A stretch of 64,000 bases of DNA from Marinibacterium profundimaris (GCF_002210095.1 NZ_AQQR01000004.1:372001-436000), one strand, 5' to 3'; shown: positions 27,101 to 36,877, numbered from the stretch's first letter. Translations and numbers: made by a program. The notes: generated from the letters alone by a model not told the origin.

Positions 27101-27754
27101 TCAGCCCGGGTTCTTCGCGAAGCGCAGATAGGGCAGCTTCTTGTCCAGCTTGCCGTATTTCGCCTCGGCCGCGGCGTCGTCCAGCGACAGCGCCACGATC
27201 ACGTCCTGCCCGGTTTCCCAGTTCGCCGGCACCGCCAGCGGCTGGCCCCAGGTCCGCTGCAGCCCGTCCAGCGCGCGCAGCACCTCGGCAAAGTTCCGGC
27301 CCACCGACATCGGGTAGGTCATGGTCAGCTGCAGCTTCTTGTCCGGCGAGATGATGTAGACCGAGCGCACCGTCGCCGTGTCCGCCGGGGTGCGGCCGTC
27401 GGGCAGGTAGGCTTCCGCGGGAAGCATGTCGAAGGCCTTCGACACGGCCAGGTCGGTGTCCGCGATGATCGGGAATCCCGCCTCGGTCCCGGCCACGGTG
27501 GCGATGTCGCCCTTCCAGCCCTTGTGCTCCTCGACGCCATCGACCGATACGCCGATCACCTTGGTGCCGCGCTTGGCCCATTCGTCGGCCAGCTGCGCCA
27601 CGGCGCCGAATTCGGTGGTGCAGACCGGGGTGAAATCCTTCGGATGCGAGAACAGGATCGCCCAGCTGTCACCGATCCAGTCGTGGAAGGTGATCGTGCC
27701 CTGGTCGGTCTCGGCGGTGAAATTCGGGACGGTGTCGTTGATACGCAGGCCCAT
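27101..27754 (-). CDS. Peroxiredoxin (1-Cys, Prx6 type)
   Basis: A 217-residue peroxiredoxin. The peroxidatic Cys45 sits in HPKDFTPVCTTEFG. The length, the C-terminal dimerisation extension and MTYPMSVGRNFAEVLRALD-like segment are typical of Prx6/1-Cys enzymes, and no second conserved resolving Cys is visible (no other Cys in the protein). It reduces H2O2 and organic or lipid peroxides in the cytosol. Start at 27754 with AAAGGAG upstream. Confidence 0.93.
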   Translation of the reverse strand: MGLRINDTVPNFTAETDQGTITFHDWIGDSWAILFSHPKDFTPVCTTEFGAVAQLADEWAKRGTKVIGVSVDGVEEHKGWKGDIATVAGTEAGFPIIADTDLAVSKAFDMLPAEAYLPDGRTPADTATVRSVYIISPDKKLQLTMTYPMSVGRNFAEVLRALDGLQRTWGQPLAVPANWETGQDVIVALSLDDAAAEAKYGKLDKKLPYLRFAKNPG

Positions 27755-28305
27755 CACAGGCTCCTTTCCGATACGAAGAGGCGGCCGCAACCGCCCCGGG
27801 TCAATGCCCCGAGGCAGCCGGCGCCGCCGCGGGTCCGTTCACAAGGGAAGACTTCCGCCACCCCGGCTCGAATGACAAGAGGCGATCGCGGTCTCCGGGG
27901 GCGGCGGGGTCTCTCTCCTGATATTCGGGTAACGGAATGTGCCCCGGTCAGCCAGCCGTCCCGGCGCCGGGCGACAAGGTGTCGCGACGGCACCGCAACA
28001 CGGCTCGCCCTGTCCGTCACGGGTTGGCCCGGGCAGCCCCGCACTCACGCCCCCCGGCGCGGCACGCGCTCCCGGCCGCGGCGGCTCACGCCCGGGGGAG
28101 ACCCTCGACCCGCCATGCCACAAGCAGCTGTAATTCATAATAAAATCCAGCTCCGCCTCCCCCGCCGCTCCGGCGCAAAGCCGCATCCCGCCGCGCGCAC
28201 AGCATTCACCTTGTTCCCGGCACGGGCCGGTGACAGAGTGCGCGCGACGGCGCCCAGAGCCATCAGCCAGGGATCCGGATCTGTCACCTGAGGGGAATGC
28301 AAGTC
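27755..28305. other. Divergent intergenic region upstream of peroxiredoxin and aldehyde dehydrogenase
   Basis: These 551 bases carry the control regions of two divergent genes. No gene was supported; frames here have no ribosome site or known family. A lone AT-rich patch (TGTAATTCATAATAAAAT near 28130-28147) is a promoter candidate for the dehydrogenase, without a clean -35/-10 spacing. Confidence 0.5.
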
Positions 28306-29745
28306 ATGATCGAGAAGCGTCAGTTCTACATCAATGGGCAATGGGTCGATCCCGTCGCCGGGCGGGATCACCAGGTCATCGACCCGTCGACCGAAGAGCC
28401 CTGCGCGGTGATCTCGCTGGGCGGGGACGCCGATGCGCATGCCGCCGTGGCCGCCGCCAGGGCTGCCCTGCCCGGCTGGATGACCTCCCCCGCGGCCGAG
28501 CGCATCGCGCTGCTCGAAAAGCTGCTCGAGGTCTACAAGAGCCGCCTGGAAGAGCTGGCGCAGGCAACTTCGATGGAGATGGGCGCGCCGATCGACCTCG
28601 CGCGCCAGCAGCAGGTGATGGCCGGGGTCAGCCACCTGACCAATTTCATCAACGCCGCCAAGGGCTTCAGCTTTGAACGCCCGCTGGGCGACCATGACCC
28701 GAACGACCGGATCATCTTCGAGGCGGTCGGCGTCTGCGCCCTGATCACGCCCTGGAACTGGCCCGAGAACCAGATCACCCTGAAGTTCGGCGCCGCCGTC
28801 GTCGCGGGCTGCACCATGGTGCTGAAACCCTCCGAGGAAAGCCCGCTGAACGCGATGCTCTTCGCCCAGATGGTGCATGACGCGGGCTTCCCGCCCGGCG
28901 TCTTCAACCTGGTGAACGGGGACGGGGCGGGCGTCGGCACGCGGCTCTCGGGCCATCCCGACGTGGACATGGTCAGCTTCACCGGCTCCACCCGGGCGGG
29001 CAGCGCGATCTCGAAGAACGCCGCCGACACCGTCAAGAAGGTCCACCTGGAGCTGGGCGGCAAGGGCGCCAACCTGATCTTCGCCGATGCCGACGAGACG
29101 GCGGTGAAGCGCGGCGTGCTGCACATGATGAACAACTCGGGCCAAAGCTGCAACGCGCCCTCGCGGATGTTCGTCCAGCGCGACATCTACGATGCCGCCG
29201 TCGAGACCGCGACCGAGATTGCCAGCAAGATCACCGTGGGCCCCGCCGCGCAGGAGGGCCGCCACATGGGCCCGGTGGTCAATGCCACCCAATGGGGCAA
29301 GATCCAGGACCTGATCCAGAAGGGCATCGACGAGGGTGCGCGGCTGACCACCGGCGGCACCGGGCGGCCCGACGGGCTGAACAAGGGGTTCTTCGTGAAG
29401 CCCACGGTCTTTGCCGATGTGACCAACGACATGACCATCGCGCGCGAAGAGATCTTTGGCCCGGTCCTGTCGATCATCCCCTTCGAGACCGAGGAAGAGG
29501 CCGTGGCCATGGCCAATGACACGGTCTACGGCCTGACCAACTACATCCAGTCCACCGACGGCGCCCGCACCAACCGGATCGCGCGCCAGCTGCGCTCGGG
29601 CATGGTCGAGATCAACGGCAAGTCGCGCGGCGCGGGCTCGCCCTTTGGCGGGATGAAACGCTCGGGCAACGGCCGCGAGGGCGGCGCCTACGGGATCGAG
29701 GATTTCCTCGAGATCAAGGCCGTCTCGGGCTGGGCCGCCGAGTAA
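28306..29745 (+). CDS. NAD(P)-dependent aldehyde dehydrogenase
   Basis: A 479-residue ALDH-superfamily enzyme. The catalytic Cys282 lies in NNSGQSCNAPSRM, the general base Glu249 in VHLELGGKGAN, and the coenzyme motif FTGSTRAGSAI at 225-235. It most resembles the betaine/aminobutyraldehyde-like class annotated simply as aldehyde dehydrogenase family protein. ATG at 28306 is preferred over 28297, because GAGGGG at 28289 leaves only two bases before the latter. No pathway neighbour is present, so the aldehyde is unknown. Confidence 0.88.
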   Translation: MIEKRQFYINGQWVDPVAGRDHQVIDPSTEEPCAVISLGGDADAHAAVAAARAALPGWMTSPAAERIALLEKLLEVYKSRLEELAQATSMEMGAPIDLARQQQVMAGVSHLTNFINAAKGFSFERPLGDHDPNDRIIFEAVGVCALITPWNWPENQITLKFGAAVVAGCTMVLKPSEESPLNAMLFAQMVHDAGFPPGVFNLVNGDGAGVGTRLSGHPDVDMVSFTGSTRAGSAISKNAADTVKKVHLELGGKGANLIFADADETAVKRGVLHMMNNSGQSCNAPSRMFVQRDIYDAAVETATEIASKITVGPAAQEGRHMGPVVNATQWGKIQDLIQKGIDEGARLTTGGTGRPDGLNKGFFVKPTVFADVTNDMTIAREEIFGPVLSIIPFETEEEAVAMANDTVYGLTNYIQSTDGARTNRIARQLRSGMVEINGKSRGAGSPFGGMKRSGNGREGGAYGIEDFLEIKAVSGWAAE

Positions 29746-29943
29746 CGGGGGGAAACCGCGCCACAGATACAGACAGGCCGGGGCGGAGACGACCGCCCCC
29801 GCCTCCCCGATGCCTGCCCCCGGCCTATGGCGGCGGCCCTAATGCGCTGATATCAAGGTGAGCGGCCCGGCCGAATGCCAACTGGCAACGCCACGGAAGG
29901 CACGCCCGGCGCGGGCCGGTCTCCAGCCGGACGGCACCAGCCG

Positions 29944-30588
29944 TCAGAACGGCGCCTTGGCCCGAAAGCTCATGCTGCGGCCTCCGTCGGGGTGTTTCAC
30001 CCGCAGCTCCTCGGCATGCAGCATCATGCGCGGCGCCTCCAGCGCCGGACCCTCGGCATAGAAGGGATCGCCCAGGATCGGATGGCCCATCGCCAGCATG
30101 TGGACGCGCAGCTGGTGCGACCGCCCGGTCTGGGGCATCAGCTTGACCCGCGTCTCGTCGTCTCCGTAGCGCTGCACGCGCCAATCGGTCACGGCGGCCT
30201 TGCCGGTTTCGTGGCAGACCATCTGCTTCGGCCGGTTGGGCCAGTCGACGATCAGCGGCAGGTCGACGGTGCCGGTCTTCGGCTCCAGCCGTCCGTGGAC
30301 CCGTGCGACATAGGTCTTCTTCGTCTGGCGCTTCTCGAACTGCAGGCCCAGGTGGCGTTGCGCATGGGGCGTGCGGCCGAAGATCATCACGCCCGAGGTG
30401 TCGCGATCCAGCCGGTGGACCAGCCGCGCCTCGGGGAAGGCCGCCTGCACGCGCGACAACAGGCAATCGGCCAGGTGCTCGCCCTTGCCGGGGACCGAGA
30501 GCAGCCCCTCCGGCTTGTCGACCACGAGAAGCTCGTGATCGTCATGCAGGATGTCGAGGGGCGTGTCCGGGGGATTGTAGTCGCTCAT
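29944..30588 (-). CDS. RluA-family pseudouridine synthase
   Basis: A 214-residue RluA-family enzyme isomerising uridine in rRNA and/or tRNA. The catalytic Asp61 lies in HRLDRDTSG, and the active-site LMPQTGRSHQLRVHMLAMGH (in two parts) and HPILGDPFYAEG are intact. No S4 domain precedes it, which fits RluA rather than RluC/RluD. The start at 30588 (MSDYNPPDTPLDI) is the most plausible; in-frame ATGs at 30600 and 30624 are alternatives. Convergent with the aldehyde dehydrogenase. Confidence 0.9.
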   Translation of the reverse strand: MSDYNPPDTPLDILHDDHELLVVDKPEGLLSVPGKGEHLADCLLSRVQAAFPEARLVHRLDRDTSGVMIFGRTPHAQRHLGLQFEKRQTKKTYVARVHGRLEPKTGTVDLPLIVDWPNRPKQMVCHETGKAAVTDWRVQRYGDDETRVKLMPQTGRSHQLRVHMLAMGHPILGDPFYAEGPALEAPRMMLHAEELRVKHPDGGRSMSFRAKAPF

Positions 30589-30750
30589 GCCGGCGGCCAT
30601 AGCGGCCAGCGCCCCGCGGGGCAAGGGCAGCGGTTGCGCCGATCCGCCCTGCGGTCGGATCGTCGCGGTGGGGCGGCGGGGGACATCGCTGACCGGGGCA
30701 CCCCGTTTCGGCGGAGTACCCGACCGGCAATCAGCCCGGCTGCCCGGGCC

Positions 30751-32184
30751 TCATTCCGCGGCCATCGCCCGGACCGGCGGCTCGGCATCCGGCGTCAGCG
30801 GGCAGACATAGCCTTCGGCCCCGCCGCGCGCGCGCAGGTCGGCCCAGGCGCGGGCGCGCAGATCCGGGTCCAGCACCGCGTCCATGCCCGTCATCGCCAT
30901 GACCTGGGCGGCATGGATCATGCCCTTGGCCGCCGGTGCGCTCTTGCCCTGGGCGGTCATCTGCCAGGAATGCAGCTGCGTGCCGATCGCCGCCGTCGCA
31001 TCCATCAGCTGCACCGTCGGCACGACCCAGCTGACATCGGCCACGTCGGTCGACCCGCCCAGGTCGCGCACCGGGGTCTCGGCTCCGGCCACGAAATCGG
31101 CCAGCACCTTGGGCTCCGCCTGGGTCACGCCAAGGCTGCGGTAGCTGTCGGCGATGTCCTCCGGCGACATCGTCGCCTGGAACCGCGCGGCATAGTCGCG
31201 ATCCGCCGCGTCGAAGGGCACCGGCCCCAGCGCGTCGAGGTTGGCCTGCATCGCCGCGCAGAGGGGATCGTTGGGCAGCAGGTTCGACACCGCCGCCAGC
31301 ACCTCCTGCGTGACCTGCGTTTCGGTCATCAGCGCCGCGCCCTGCGCCACCTTGCCGACGCGGTCCAGCAGGCTCATCATCTCGGGCACCGTGTCCGACC
31401 GCACGACATACCGCACCTTGGCCCGCGCCTGCACCACGTTGGGCGAAATCCCCCCGCCGTCGATGATCGCGTAATGCAGCCGCGCGCTGTCGGGCATGTG
31501 TTCGCGCAGGTAGTTCACCCCGACGTTCATCAGCTCCATCGCGTCCAGAGCCGACCGGCCCAGATGCGGGGCGCCCGCGGCATGGGCGGCGCGGCCTTCG
31601 AAGGTGAAATCCACCCGCGTGTTGGCCAGCGACGAGCCGCGCAGCACCACCGGCATGCAATGCGGATGCCATGTGATCGCGATGTCCACGTCGGAAAACA
31701 GCCCGTCGCGCACCATGAAGGTCTTGCCCGCGCCGCCCTCTTCGGCCGGGCAGCCGTAGTAGCGCACCGTGCCCGGTGTGCCGGTCTGCTCCAGCCAGTC
31801 GCGCAGGGCGACGGCGGCCAGCATCGAGGCCGAGCCCAGCAGGTTGTGCCCGCAGCCATGGCCGTTGGCGCCGTCGATCACGGGCCGCTGCTCGGGCAGG
31901 TCGGCCTGCTGGCTGAGGCCCGCCAGCGCGTCGAATTCGCCCAGGAAGGCGATCACCGGCCCGCCGTGGCCGGCCTCGCCGATGACGGCGGTGGGGATGC
32001 CGGCGGGGGCCTCGGTCACCTCGAAGCCCTGGGCGCGGAGCTCCTCGGCATGGGCGGCGACGGACTGGCGCTCGGCATAGCAGGTCTCGGGCGTGGCCCA
32101 GACCCGGTGCGACAGGTCCACCAGCCGGGGCGCGGCCGCCTCCACCAGGGGCCAGATGGCATGTTCATTGGCGGGTCCGGTCAT
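30751..32184 (-). CDS. M20 family amidohydrolase (AbgB-like)
   Basis: A 477-residue M20/M28-like metallopeptidase of the AbgB (p-aminobenzoyl-glutamate hydrolase subunit B) type. Metal and lid motifs include GHGCGHNLLG, PAEEGGAGK, TWHPHCMP, FEGRAAHAAGAPHLGRSALD and the late STDVADVSWVVPT. Substrates are N-acyl amino acids or dipeptides. A start at 32184 is chosen because AAGGAC lies nine bases ahead; an in-frame ATG at 32214 is an alternative. The frame stays open far upstream but that part is a shadow of the next gene. Confidence 0.85.
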   Translation of the reverse strand: MTGPANEHAIWPLVEAAAPRLVDLSHRVWATPETCYAERQSVAAHAEELRAQGFEVTEAPAGIPTAVIGEAGHGGPVIAFLGEFDALAGLSQQADLPEQRPVIDGANGHGCGHNLLGSASMLAAVALRDWLEQTGTPGTVRYYGCPAEEGGAGKTFMVRDGLFSDVDIAITWHPHCMPVVLRGSSLANTRVDFTFEGRAAHAAGAPHLGRSALDAMELMNVGVNYLREHMPDSARLHYAIIDGGGISPNVVQARAKVRYVVRSDTVPEMMSLLDRVGKVAQGAALMTETQVTQEVLAAVSNLLPNDPLCAAMQANLDALGPVPFDAADRDYAARFQATMSPEDIADSYRSLGVTQAEPKVLADFVAGAETPVRDLGGSTDVADVSWVVPTVQLMDATAAIGTQLHSWQMTAQGKSAPAAKGMIHAAQVMAMTGMDAVLDPDLRARAWADLRARGGAEGYVCPLTPDAEPPVRAMAAE

Positions 32185-32330
32185 GGCGGAATGTCCTTCT
32201 TCTGGGGCGGTCATGAGGTTGATCGCCACAAAGTACTCCCTGCCGCGGCGGGCGCAACGGCTACCCTGGTCGCAGACGCAACGACGATGCGGGACCGCGG
32301 GGGGGCGGGGGCGCTGGAAGGCGCGGGCGC

Positions 32331-33317
32331 TCAGCGCCGCGACGTCTCGCGGAACAGCGAGGTCGTGTAGAGCGCCAGCGCCACCCAGATCATCGGCAGG
32401 GCGATGGCGCGGGCAGTGCCCACCGGTTCGCCGAAGATGAAGACGGCGACGAGGAAGATCATCGTCGGCGTGATGTATTGCAGGATCCCGATGGTCGAGA
32501 GCCGCAGCAGCTTGGCCCCATTGGCATAAAGCATCAGCGGCGTCGCCGTCAGCACGCCGCCCAGCATCAGCAGCAGCGTGTCGGGGACGTTGGTGCCGAA
32601 ATGCCCCTCGCCCCGGGCCGCAAGGACTAGGACCAGCGCCAGCGCCGGGCCGGAGATCAGCAGCACCTCGAGCAGGAAGCCCTGGTTCGGGCCGATCGGA
32701 AGCTGTTTCTTGAAATAGGCATAGGCGCCCCAGCTGAACACGATGCCCAGCGGCACGATCGGCAGCCGGCCCAGCCCGACGGCCAGCACCACCACCGCCA
32801 GCCCGGCCAGCGCGACGGCCCCGATCTGCAGCCGGGTCAGCCGTTCGCCCAGCAGCAGGGCGCCAAGAAGGATGTTGAAGAGCGGATTGATGTAATAACC
32901 CAGCGCCGCATCCACCGCGCGGTCGGCGAAGACCGCCCAGACGTAGATCCCCCAGTTCGTGGTGACCAGGGCCGCCGTCACCGCCGCCATGCCAAGCTGC
33001 CTTGGCCGCCGCAGCGCCGCCCAGAGATCCGAGGTCCGCCCCGTCCACCACAGCACCGCGCCCGCGACAGGCACCGCCCAGAGGCAGCGATGGGCCACGA
33101 CTTCGGCCGGGCTCATGTGTTCGACCGCCTTCACGTACAAAGGCAGGACGCCCCAGCACAGATAGGCCAGAACGGCATAGACGAACCCCAGAGGCGCGTC
33201 GCCCGTCCGGGTGCCCGTCCGGTCTCCGCCCCGGCCCGCCGTCTGGTCCACGGCCTGGCCCGACGCCCCGCCCGTCGCCTGATCCAATGCCTGGTCCGTT
33301 GCCCTGTCTGCTGTCAT
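32331..33317 (-). CDS. RarD-type EamA family transporter with low-complexity N-terminus
   Basis: A 328-residue, ten-helix drug/metabolite-superfamily permease of the RarD type: GFVYAVLAYLCWGVLPLYVK opens the core, VVAHRCLWAVP and NWGIYVWAV follow, and LQYITPTMIFLVAVFIFGEP marks the last third. RarD-type proteins are putative exporters of small metabolites. About 40 residues before the first helix are a low-complexity run rich in Thr, Asp, Gln and Gly that the family lacks; no better start is evident. Upstream of the M20 gene by 146 bp. Confidence 0.85.
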   Translation of the reverse strand: MTADRATDQALDQATGGASGQAVDQTAGRGGDRTGTRTGDAPLGFVYAVLAYLCWGVLPLYVKAVEHMSPAEVVAHRCLWAVPVAGAVLWWTGRTSDLWAALRRPRQLGMAAVTAALVTTNWGIYVWAVFADRAVDAALGYYINPLFNILLGALLLGERLTRLQIGAVALAGLAVVVLAVGLGRLPIVPLGIVFSWGAYAYFKKQLPIGPNQGFLLEVLLISGPALALVLVLAARGEGHFGTNVPDTLLLMLGGVLTATPLMLYANGAKLLRLSTIGILQYITPTMIFLVAVFIFGEPVGTARAIALPMIWVALALYTTSLFRETSRR

Positions 33318-33393
33318 CCGCCGCGCTCGCCGTCCCCTCGTCCGAGGCGCGCCTGAGCCGCCCGGAGCCTGGGGCCCGTCATACGCCCTTCGG

Positions 33394-35829
33394 TCAGCCG
33401 CGCAACCGGTCTCCGCCGGGATCGAGGAAGGGTTTCAGCGTCGCCTCGGCCCGGACCCGGCTGCCCGCCACATCGATCTCGTAGCCCGAGGCCAGCAGCG
33501 CCGCCGCGTCTTCGTCCTGGCAGGGCACATATCCCAGCCCCACGGCGCCGCCCAGCGTATGGCCATAGGCGCCCGAGGTCAGGTGGCCGACGATCTCGCC
33601 ATCCCGCAGGATCGGTTCGTTGTGATACAGCAGCGGCTCTGGATCCGTCAGGCGGAATTGCAGCAGCCGCCGGTTCAGCCCCTCGTCGCGCTTGCGCAGC
33701 ACCGCGTCGCGGCCGATGAAATCGGGCTTGGCGGTCTTCACGGCAAAGCCCAGCCCGGCCTCCAGCACGTGATCCTCGGCGGTGATGTCGTGGCCGAAAT
33801 GCCGGAACCCCTTTTCGAGCCGCGCGCAATCCATCATGTGCAGCCCGCAAAGCGTCAGGTCGTGATCCGCCCCCGCCTCCATCAGCACCTCGAACACATG
33901 TGCCGCCATGTCGGCGGAGACATAGAGCTCCCACCCCAACTCGCCCACGTAGGAGACCCGGTGCGCGCGGGCCAGCCCCATGCCGATCTCGATCTGCTGC
34001 GCCGTGCCGAAGGGATTGACCGCGTTGGAAAAGTCGTTGGGCGAGACCGCCTGCAGCAACGCGCGCGCGCCCGGCCCCATGACCGCCAGCACAGCCTCGC
34101 CGGCGGTGACATCGGTGATCACCACGCGCGCATCGCCCAGCAGGCGGCGCATCCGCGTCTCGTCCGCCAGCCGCGTGGCCGCCGGGGTCACGACAAGGAA
34201 GGCGGTCTGGGACAGGCGGGTGACGGTGACATCGGCCTCGATCCCGCCGGAATGGTTAAGCATTTGTGAATAAACGATCTTACCCACGGGTACGGTCATC
34301 TCGGCGCCGCAGATCCGGTTCAGGAAGGCCTCGGCATCCGGGCCCTCGACCCGCAGCTTGCCGAAGGAGGACATATCGTACATCCCCACGCCGGTCCGCA
34401 CCGCGTGAAGCTCCTGCGCGACGTTGTCGAAGAAGCTCTGCCGCCCCCAGGCATAGTCGTATTCCGCCGCCTGCCCCGGCCGGGCGAACCAGTTGGCGCG
34501 TTCCCAGCCCGCGAATTCGCCGAAGACCGCGCCGCGTTCGGCCAGCGCCCCGTGCAGGGGCGAGCGCCGCACGCCCCGCGCCGTGGCCTTCTGCCGGTAG
34601 GGGAAATGATCGGCATAGAGCAGCCCGAGCGTTTCGGTCGCGCGGGCCCTGAGGTAGCGGGCGTTGCCCTGGAACGGCTCCATCCGCGCGATGTCGACGT
34701 CGCCCAGGTCGAAGGGCTTTTCGCCCAGGTCCATCCAGGCGGCCAGCGCCATGCCGGCACCGCCGGCGGACTGGATCCCGACAGAGTTGAACCCGGCCGC
34801 GACCCAGACATTGTCCATCTCGGGCGCGCGGCCCAGGTGATAGGCATCGTCGGGGGTAAAGCTTTCGGGACCGTTGAAGAAGGTGTGGATCCCGGTCTCG
34901 GCCAGCACCGGCAGGCGGTTGATGGCCTGTTCGAGGATCGGCTCGAAATGGTCGACATCCTCGGGCAGCTGGTCGAATTCGAAGCTCTCGGGCGGCGGGC
35001 CCCAGGGTTTGGCCACCGGCTCGAAGGCGCCCAGCAGGATCTTGCCCGCGTCCTCCTTGTAATAGGCGCATTCGTCGGGCACCCGCAGCACCGGCAGGTC
35101 CTTCAGGCCGGGGATCGCCTCGGTCACCACGTAGAAATGTTCGCAGGCCTGCAGCGGCACGTTGGTGCCCGCCATCCGCCCGACCTCGCGCGCCCACATG
35201 CCGGCGCAGTTGATCACGTGATCGCAGGTGATGCGCTGGGGGCCGTCCGGGGTTTCGACCGTGACCCAGCGCACGCGGCGGCCCTGGCGGCCGAGGCCCG
35301 TGACCTTGGCATGTTCGATGATCGCCGCGCCCCGCTGGCGCGCGCCCCTGGCCAGCGCCAGCGCGATATTGGCCGGATCCCCCTGCCCGTCCTTCGGCAG
35401 CCAGACCCCGCCGGTCACCCCGTCGAGGTTCAGGTGCGGATAGCGCTCGCCGATGTCGGAGACCGAGATCTCCTCGACCTCCACGCCGAAGGCGCGGGCC
35501 ATGGCGGCAGAGCGGCGCAGCTCTTCCAGCCGCGCATCGGTCAGCGCGGCGGTGATCGATCCGGTGCGGCGGAAGCCGGTGGCCAGGCCCGTCTCCTCCT
35601 CGAGGCTGCCGTAAAGCTCCTGGCTGTACTTGGCCAGTCGGGTCATGTTGGCGCTGGCGCGCAGCTGGGCGATCAGGCCGGCCGCATGCCATGTGGTGCC
35701 CGAGGTCAGGCGTTTGCGTTCCAGCAGCACCACGTCGGTCCAGCCGCGCCGGGCCAGGTGATAGGCGACGGAACAGCCGACGACACCGCCGCCGATGACG
35801 ACCGCACGGGCATGGGCAGGCAGCGTCAT
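33394..35829 (-). CDS. Dimethylglycine/sarcosine dehydrogenase-type FAD oxidoreductase with GcvT domain
   Basis: An 811-residue two-domain enzyme. The N-terminal FAD domain (1-400) shows GGGVVGCSVAYHLARRG and the SGTTWHAAGL motif whose His carries covalent FAD in relatives. The C-terminal half (about 430-800) is a GcvT/aminomethyltransferase folate domain with SYVGELGWELYV and KPDFIGRDAVL. Such enzymes demethylate dimethylglycine, sarcosine or related N-methyl compounds and pass the C1 unit to tetrahydrofolate. The exact substrate is not decidable. GFA and LysE genes lie immediately upstream on the same strand. Confidence 0.9.
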   Translation of the reverse strand: MTLPAHARAVVIGGGVVGCSVAYHLARRGWTDVVLLERKRLTSGTTWHAAGLIAQLRASANMTRLAKYSQELYGSLEEETGLATGFRRTGSITAALTDARLEELRRSAAMARAFGVEVEEISVSDIGERYPHLNLDGVTGGVWLPKDGQGDPANIALALARGARQRGAAIIEHAKVTGLGRQGRRVRWVTVETPDGPQRITCDHVINCAGMWAREVGRMAGTNVPLQACEHFYVVTEAIPGLKDLPVLRVPDECAYYKEDAGKILLGAFEPVAKPWGPPPESFEFDQLPEDVDHFEPILEQAINRLPVLAETGIHTFFNGPESFTPDDAYHLGRAPEMDNVWVAAGFNSVGIQSAGGAGMALAAWMDLGEKPFDLGDVDIARMEPFQGNARYLRARATETLGLLYADHFPYRQKATARGVRRSPLHGALAERGAVFGEFAGWERANWFARPGQAAEYDYAWGRQSFFDNVAQELHAVRTGVGMYDMSSFGKLRVEGPDAEAFLNRICGAEMTVPVGKIVYSQMLNHSGGIEADVTVTRLSQTAFLVVTPAATRLADETRMRRLLGDARVVITDVTAGEAVLAVMGPGARALLQAVSPNDFSNAVNPFGTAQQIEIGMGLARAHRVSYVGELGWELYVSADMAAHVFEVLMEAGADHDLTLCGLHMMDCARLEKGFRHFGHDITAEDHVLEAGLGFAVKTAKPDFIGRDAVLRKRDEGLNRRLLQFRLTDPEPLLYHNEPILRDGEIVGHLTSGAYGHTLGGAVGLGYVPCQDEDAAALLASGYEIDVAGSRVRAEATLKPFLDPGGDRLRG

Positions 35830-35856
35830 CGGGCAGGGCCCCCGCTGCTGCGGATC

Positions 35857-36252
35857 TCAGTCGCCATCGGCACGCTCCAGGCTGTCGTCGATCGGGTAGT
35901 AGCCGCCCGTGTCGGCGGTGAAGATATGTTTGACCACCCGGCCCGGATGCGGCGCGTCCAGGGCACCAAGCGAGACCGAGATGCGATCCTCGTCGAAGGG
36001 ATCCCAGAACAGCACCGATCCGCAGGCCGAACAGAAGCCGCGCCGCGCCATGGGACTGGCCTGGTACCAGGCCAGCCGGTCGTCGCGGGTCAGGCGCAGG
36101 CTGGCCTGCGGGATATGGGTCGAGCTGTAGACATGGCTGGTCTGGCGCCGGCACTGGCCGCAATGGCACAGCGTGCCGGGCGACAGGTCGCCGGTGATCT
36201 CGAAGGTGGTGGCGCGGCAGAGGCAGGCGCCGGTGATCGTGCTGTCGGACAT
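35857..36252 (-). CDS. GFA family (glutathione-dependent formaldehyde-activating-like) protein
   Basis: A 131-residue Mss4-fold zinc protein. The Cys pattern is complete: CLC (GACLCRATTF), CHCGQC and FCSACGS, the two zinc centres of GFA proteins. The first member was described as helping formaldehyde add to glutathione, but that function is disputed. Next to a demethylating oxidoreductase that may release C1 units, a formaldehyde link is tempting but unproven. Four bases separate it from the LysE gene. Confidence 0.88.
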   Translation of the reverse strand: MSDSTITGACLCRATTFEITGDLSPGTLCHCGQCRRQTSHVYSSTHIPQASLRLTRDDRLAWYQASPMARRGFCSACGSVLFWDPFDEDRISVSLGALDAPHPGRVVKHIFTADTGGYYPIDDSLERADGD

Positions 36253-36256
36253 GGAA

Positions 36257-36877
36257 TCAACCTTTCATGGGGGTGGCGGCAAAGCCCAGCAGCACCCCGT
36301 AGACGATGAAACAAAGCGCCAGGAGCCGCCGCACCCAGGCATTGAAGACCGCCGCCAGCGCCGAGCGCCCCATGAGCACGCCCAGCAGGGTGAAGCCGGA
36401 ATAACTGAGCGTGGTCAGCGTCAGCGCGGTGGGCACGATCACCGCCATCTGGTCGCGGATGGGCACGTCGGGCTGCACGAAGGCCGAGAAGGCGGCAAGG
36501 TAGCCGGCGACGCTTTTGGGGTTGATCGTCGCGGTGGCGAGCGCATGCAGGTAGACATGGGACGACGGGCGCGGATCCACCGGTGCGGGATCGCCCGCGC
36601 GGCGCCAGTTGCGGATGCCGGTCCAGACCAGGAACCCGGCGCCTGTCAGCTTGGCGATGAAGAACCCCGTGGGCGAGGCGGCGATCAGCGCGGTGACACC
36701 AAGGGCGGAAAGCGTCAGGAAGGCCGCGGCCTGGGTGAGGATCGCCAGCACGCCGACGAAGGCGCGGCGAAAGCCCAGGGTCATGCCGTTCTGGATGCAG
36801 TTCACCGCGTTCGGGCCCGGCGTGGTCACGAAGACCACCCAGAACAGCGCGAAGACGGTCCAGGCCTCGAAGCTCAT
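36257..36877 (-). CDS. LysE family translocator
   Basis: A 206-residue, six-helix RhtB/LysE-type exporter: FVTTPGPNAVNCIQNGMTLG near the N-terminus is the family signature, followed by KLTGAGFLVWTGIRNWRRAG and NPKSVAGYLAAFSAFV. Members export amino acids and related compounds. The ATG at 36877 fits the family N-terminus; the long frame to 37204 crosses a hairpin-rich spacer. It may be cotranscribed with the GFA and dehydrogenase genes. Confidence 0.88.
   Translation of the reverse strand: MSFEAWTVFALFWVVFVTTPGPNAVNCIQNGMTLGFRRAFVGVLAILTQAAAFLTLSALGVTALIAASPTGFFIAKLTGAGFLVWTGIRNWRRAGDPAPVDPRPSSHVYLHALATATINPKSVAGYLAAFSAFVQPDVPIRDQMAVIVPTALTLTTLSYSGFTLLGVLMGRSALAAVFNAWVRRLLALCFIVYGVLLGFAATPMKG

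Noticed and set aside
32185-33159. In-frame upstream extension of the M20 gene, which would suggest a transporter-peptidase fusion
   Set aside because: It reads the RarD gene in another frame; the M20 gene has its own ribosome site at 32184.
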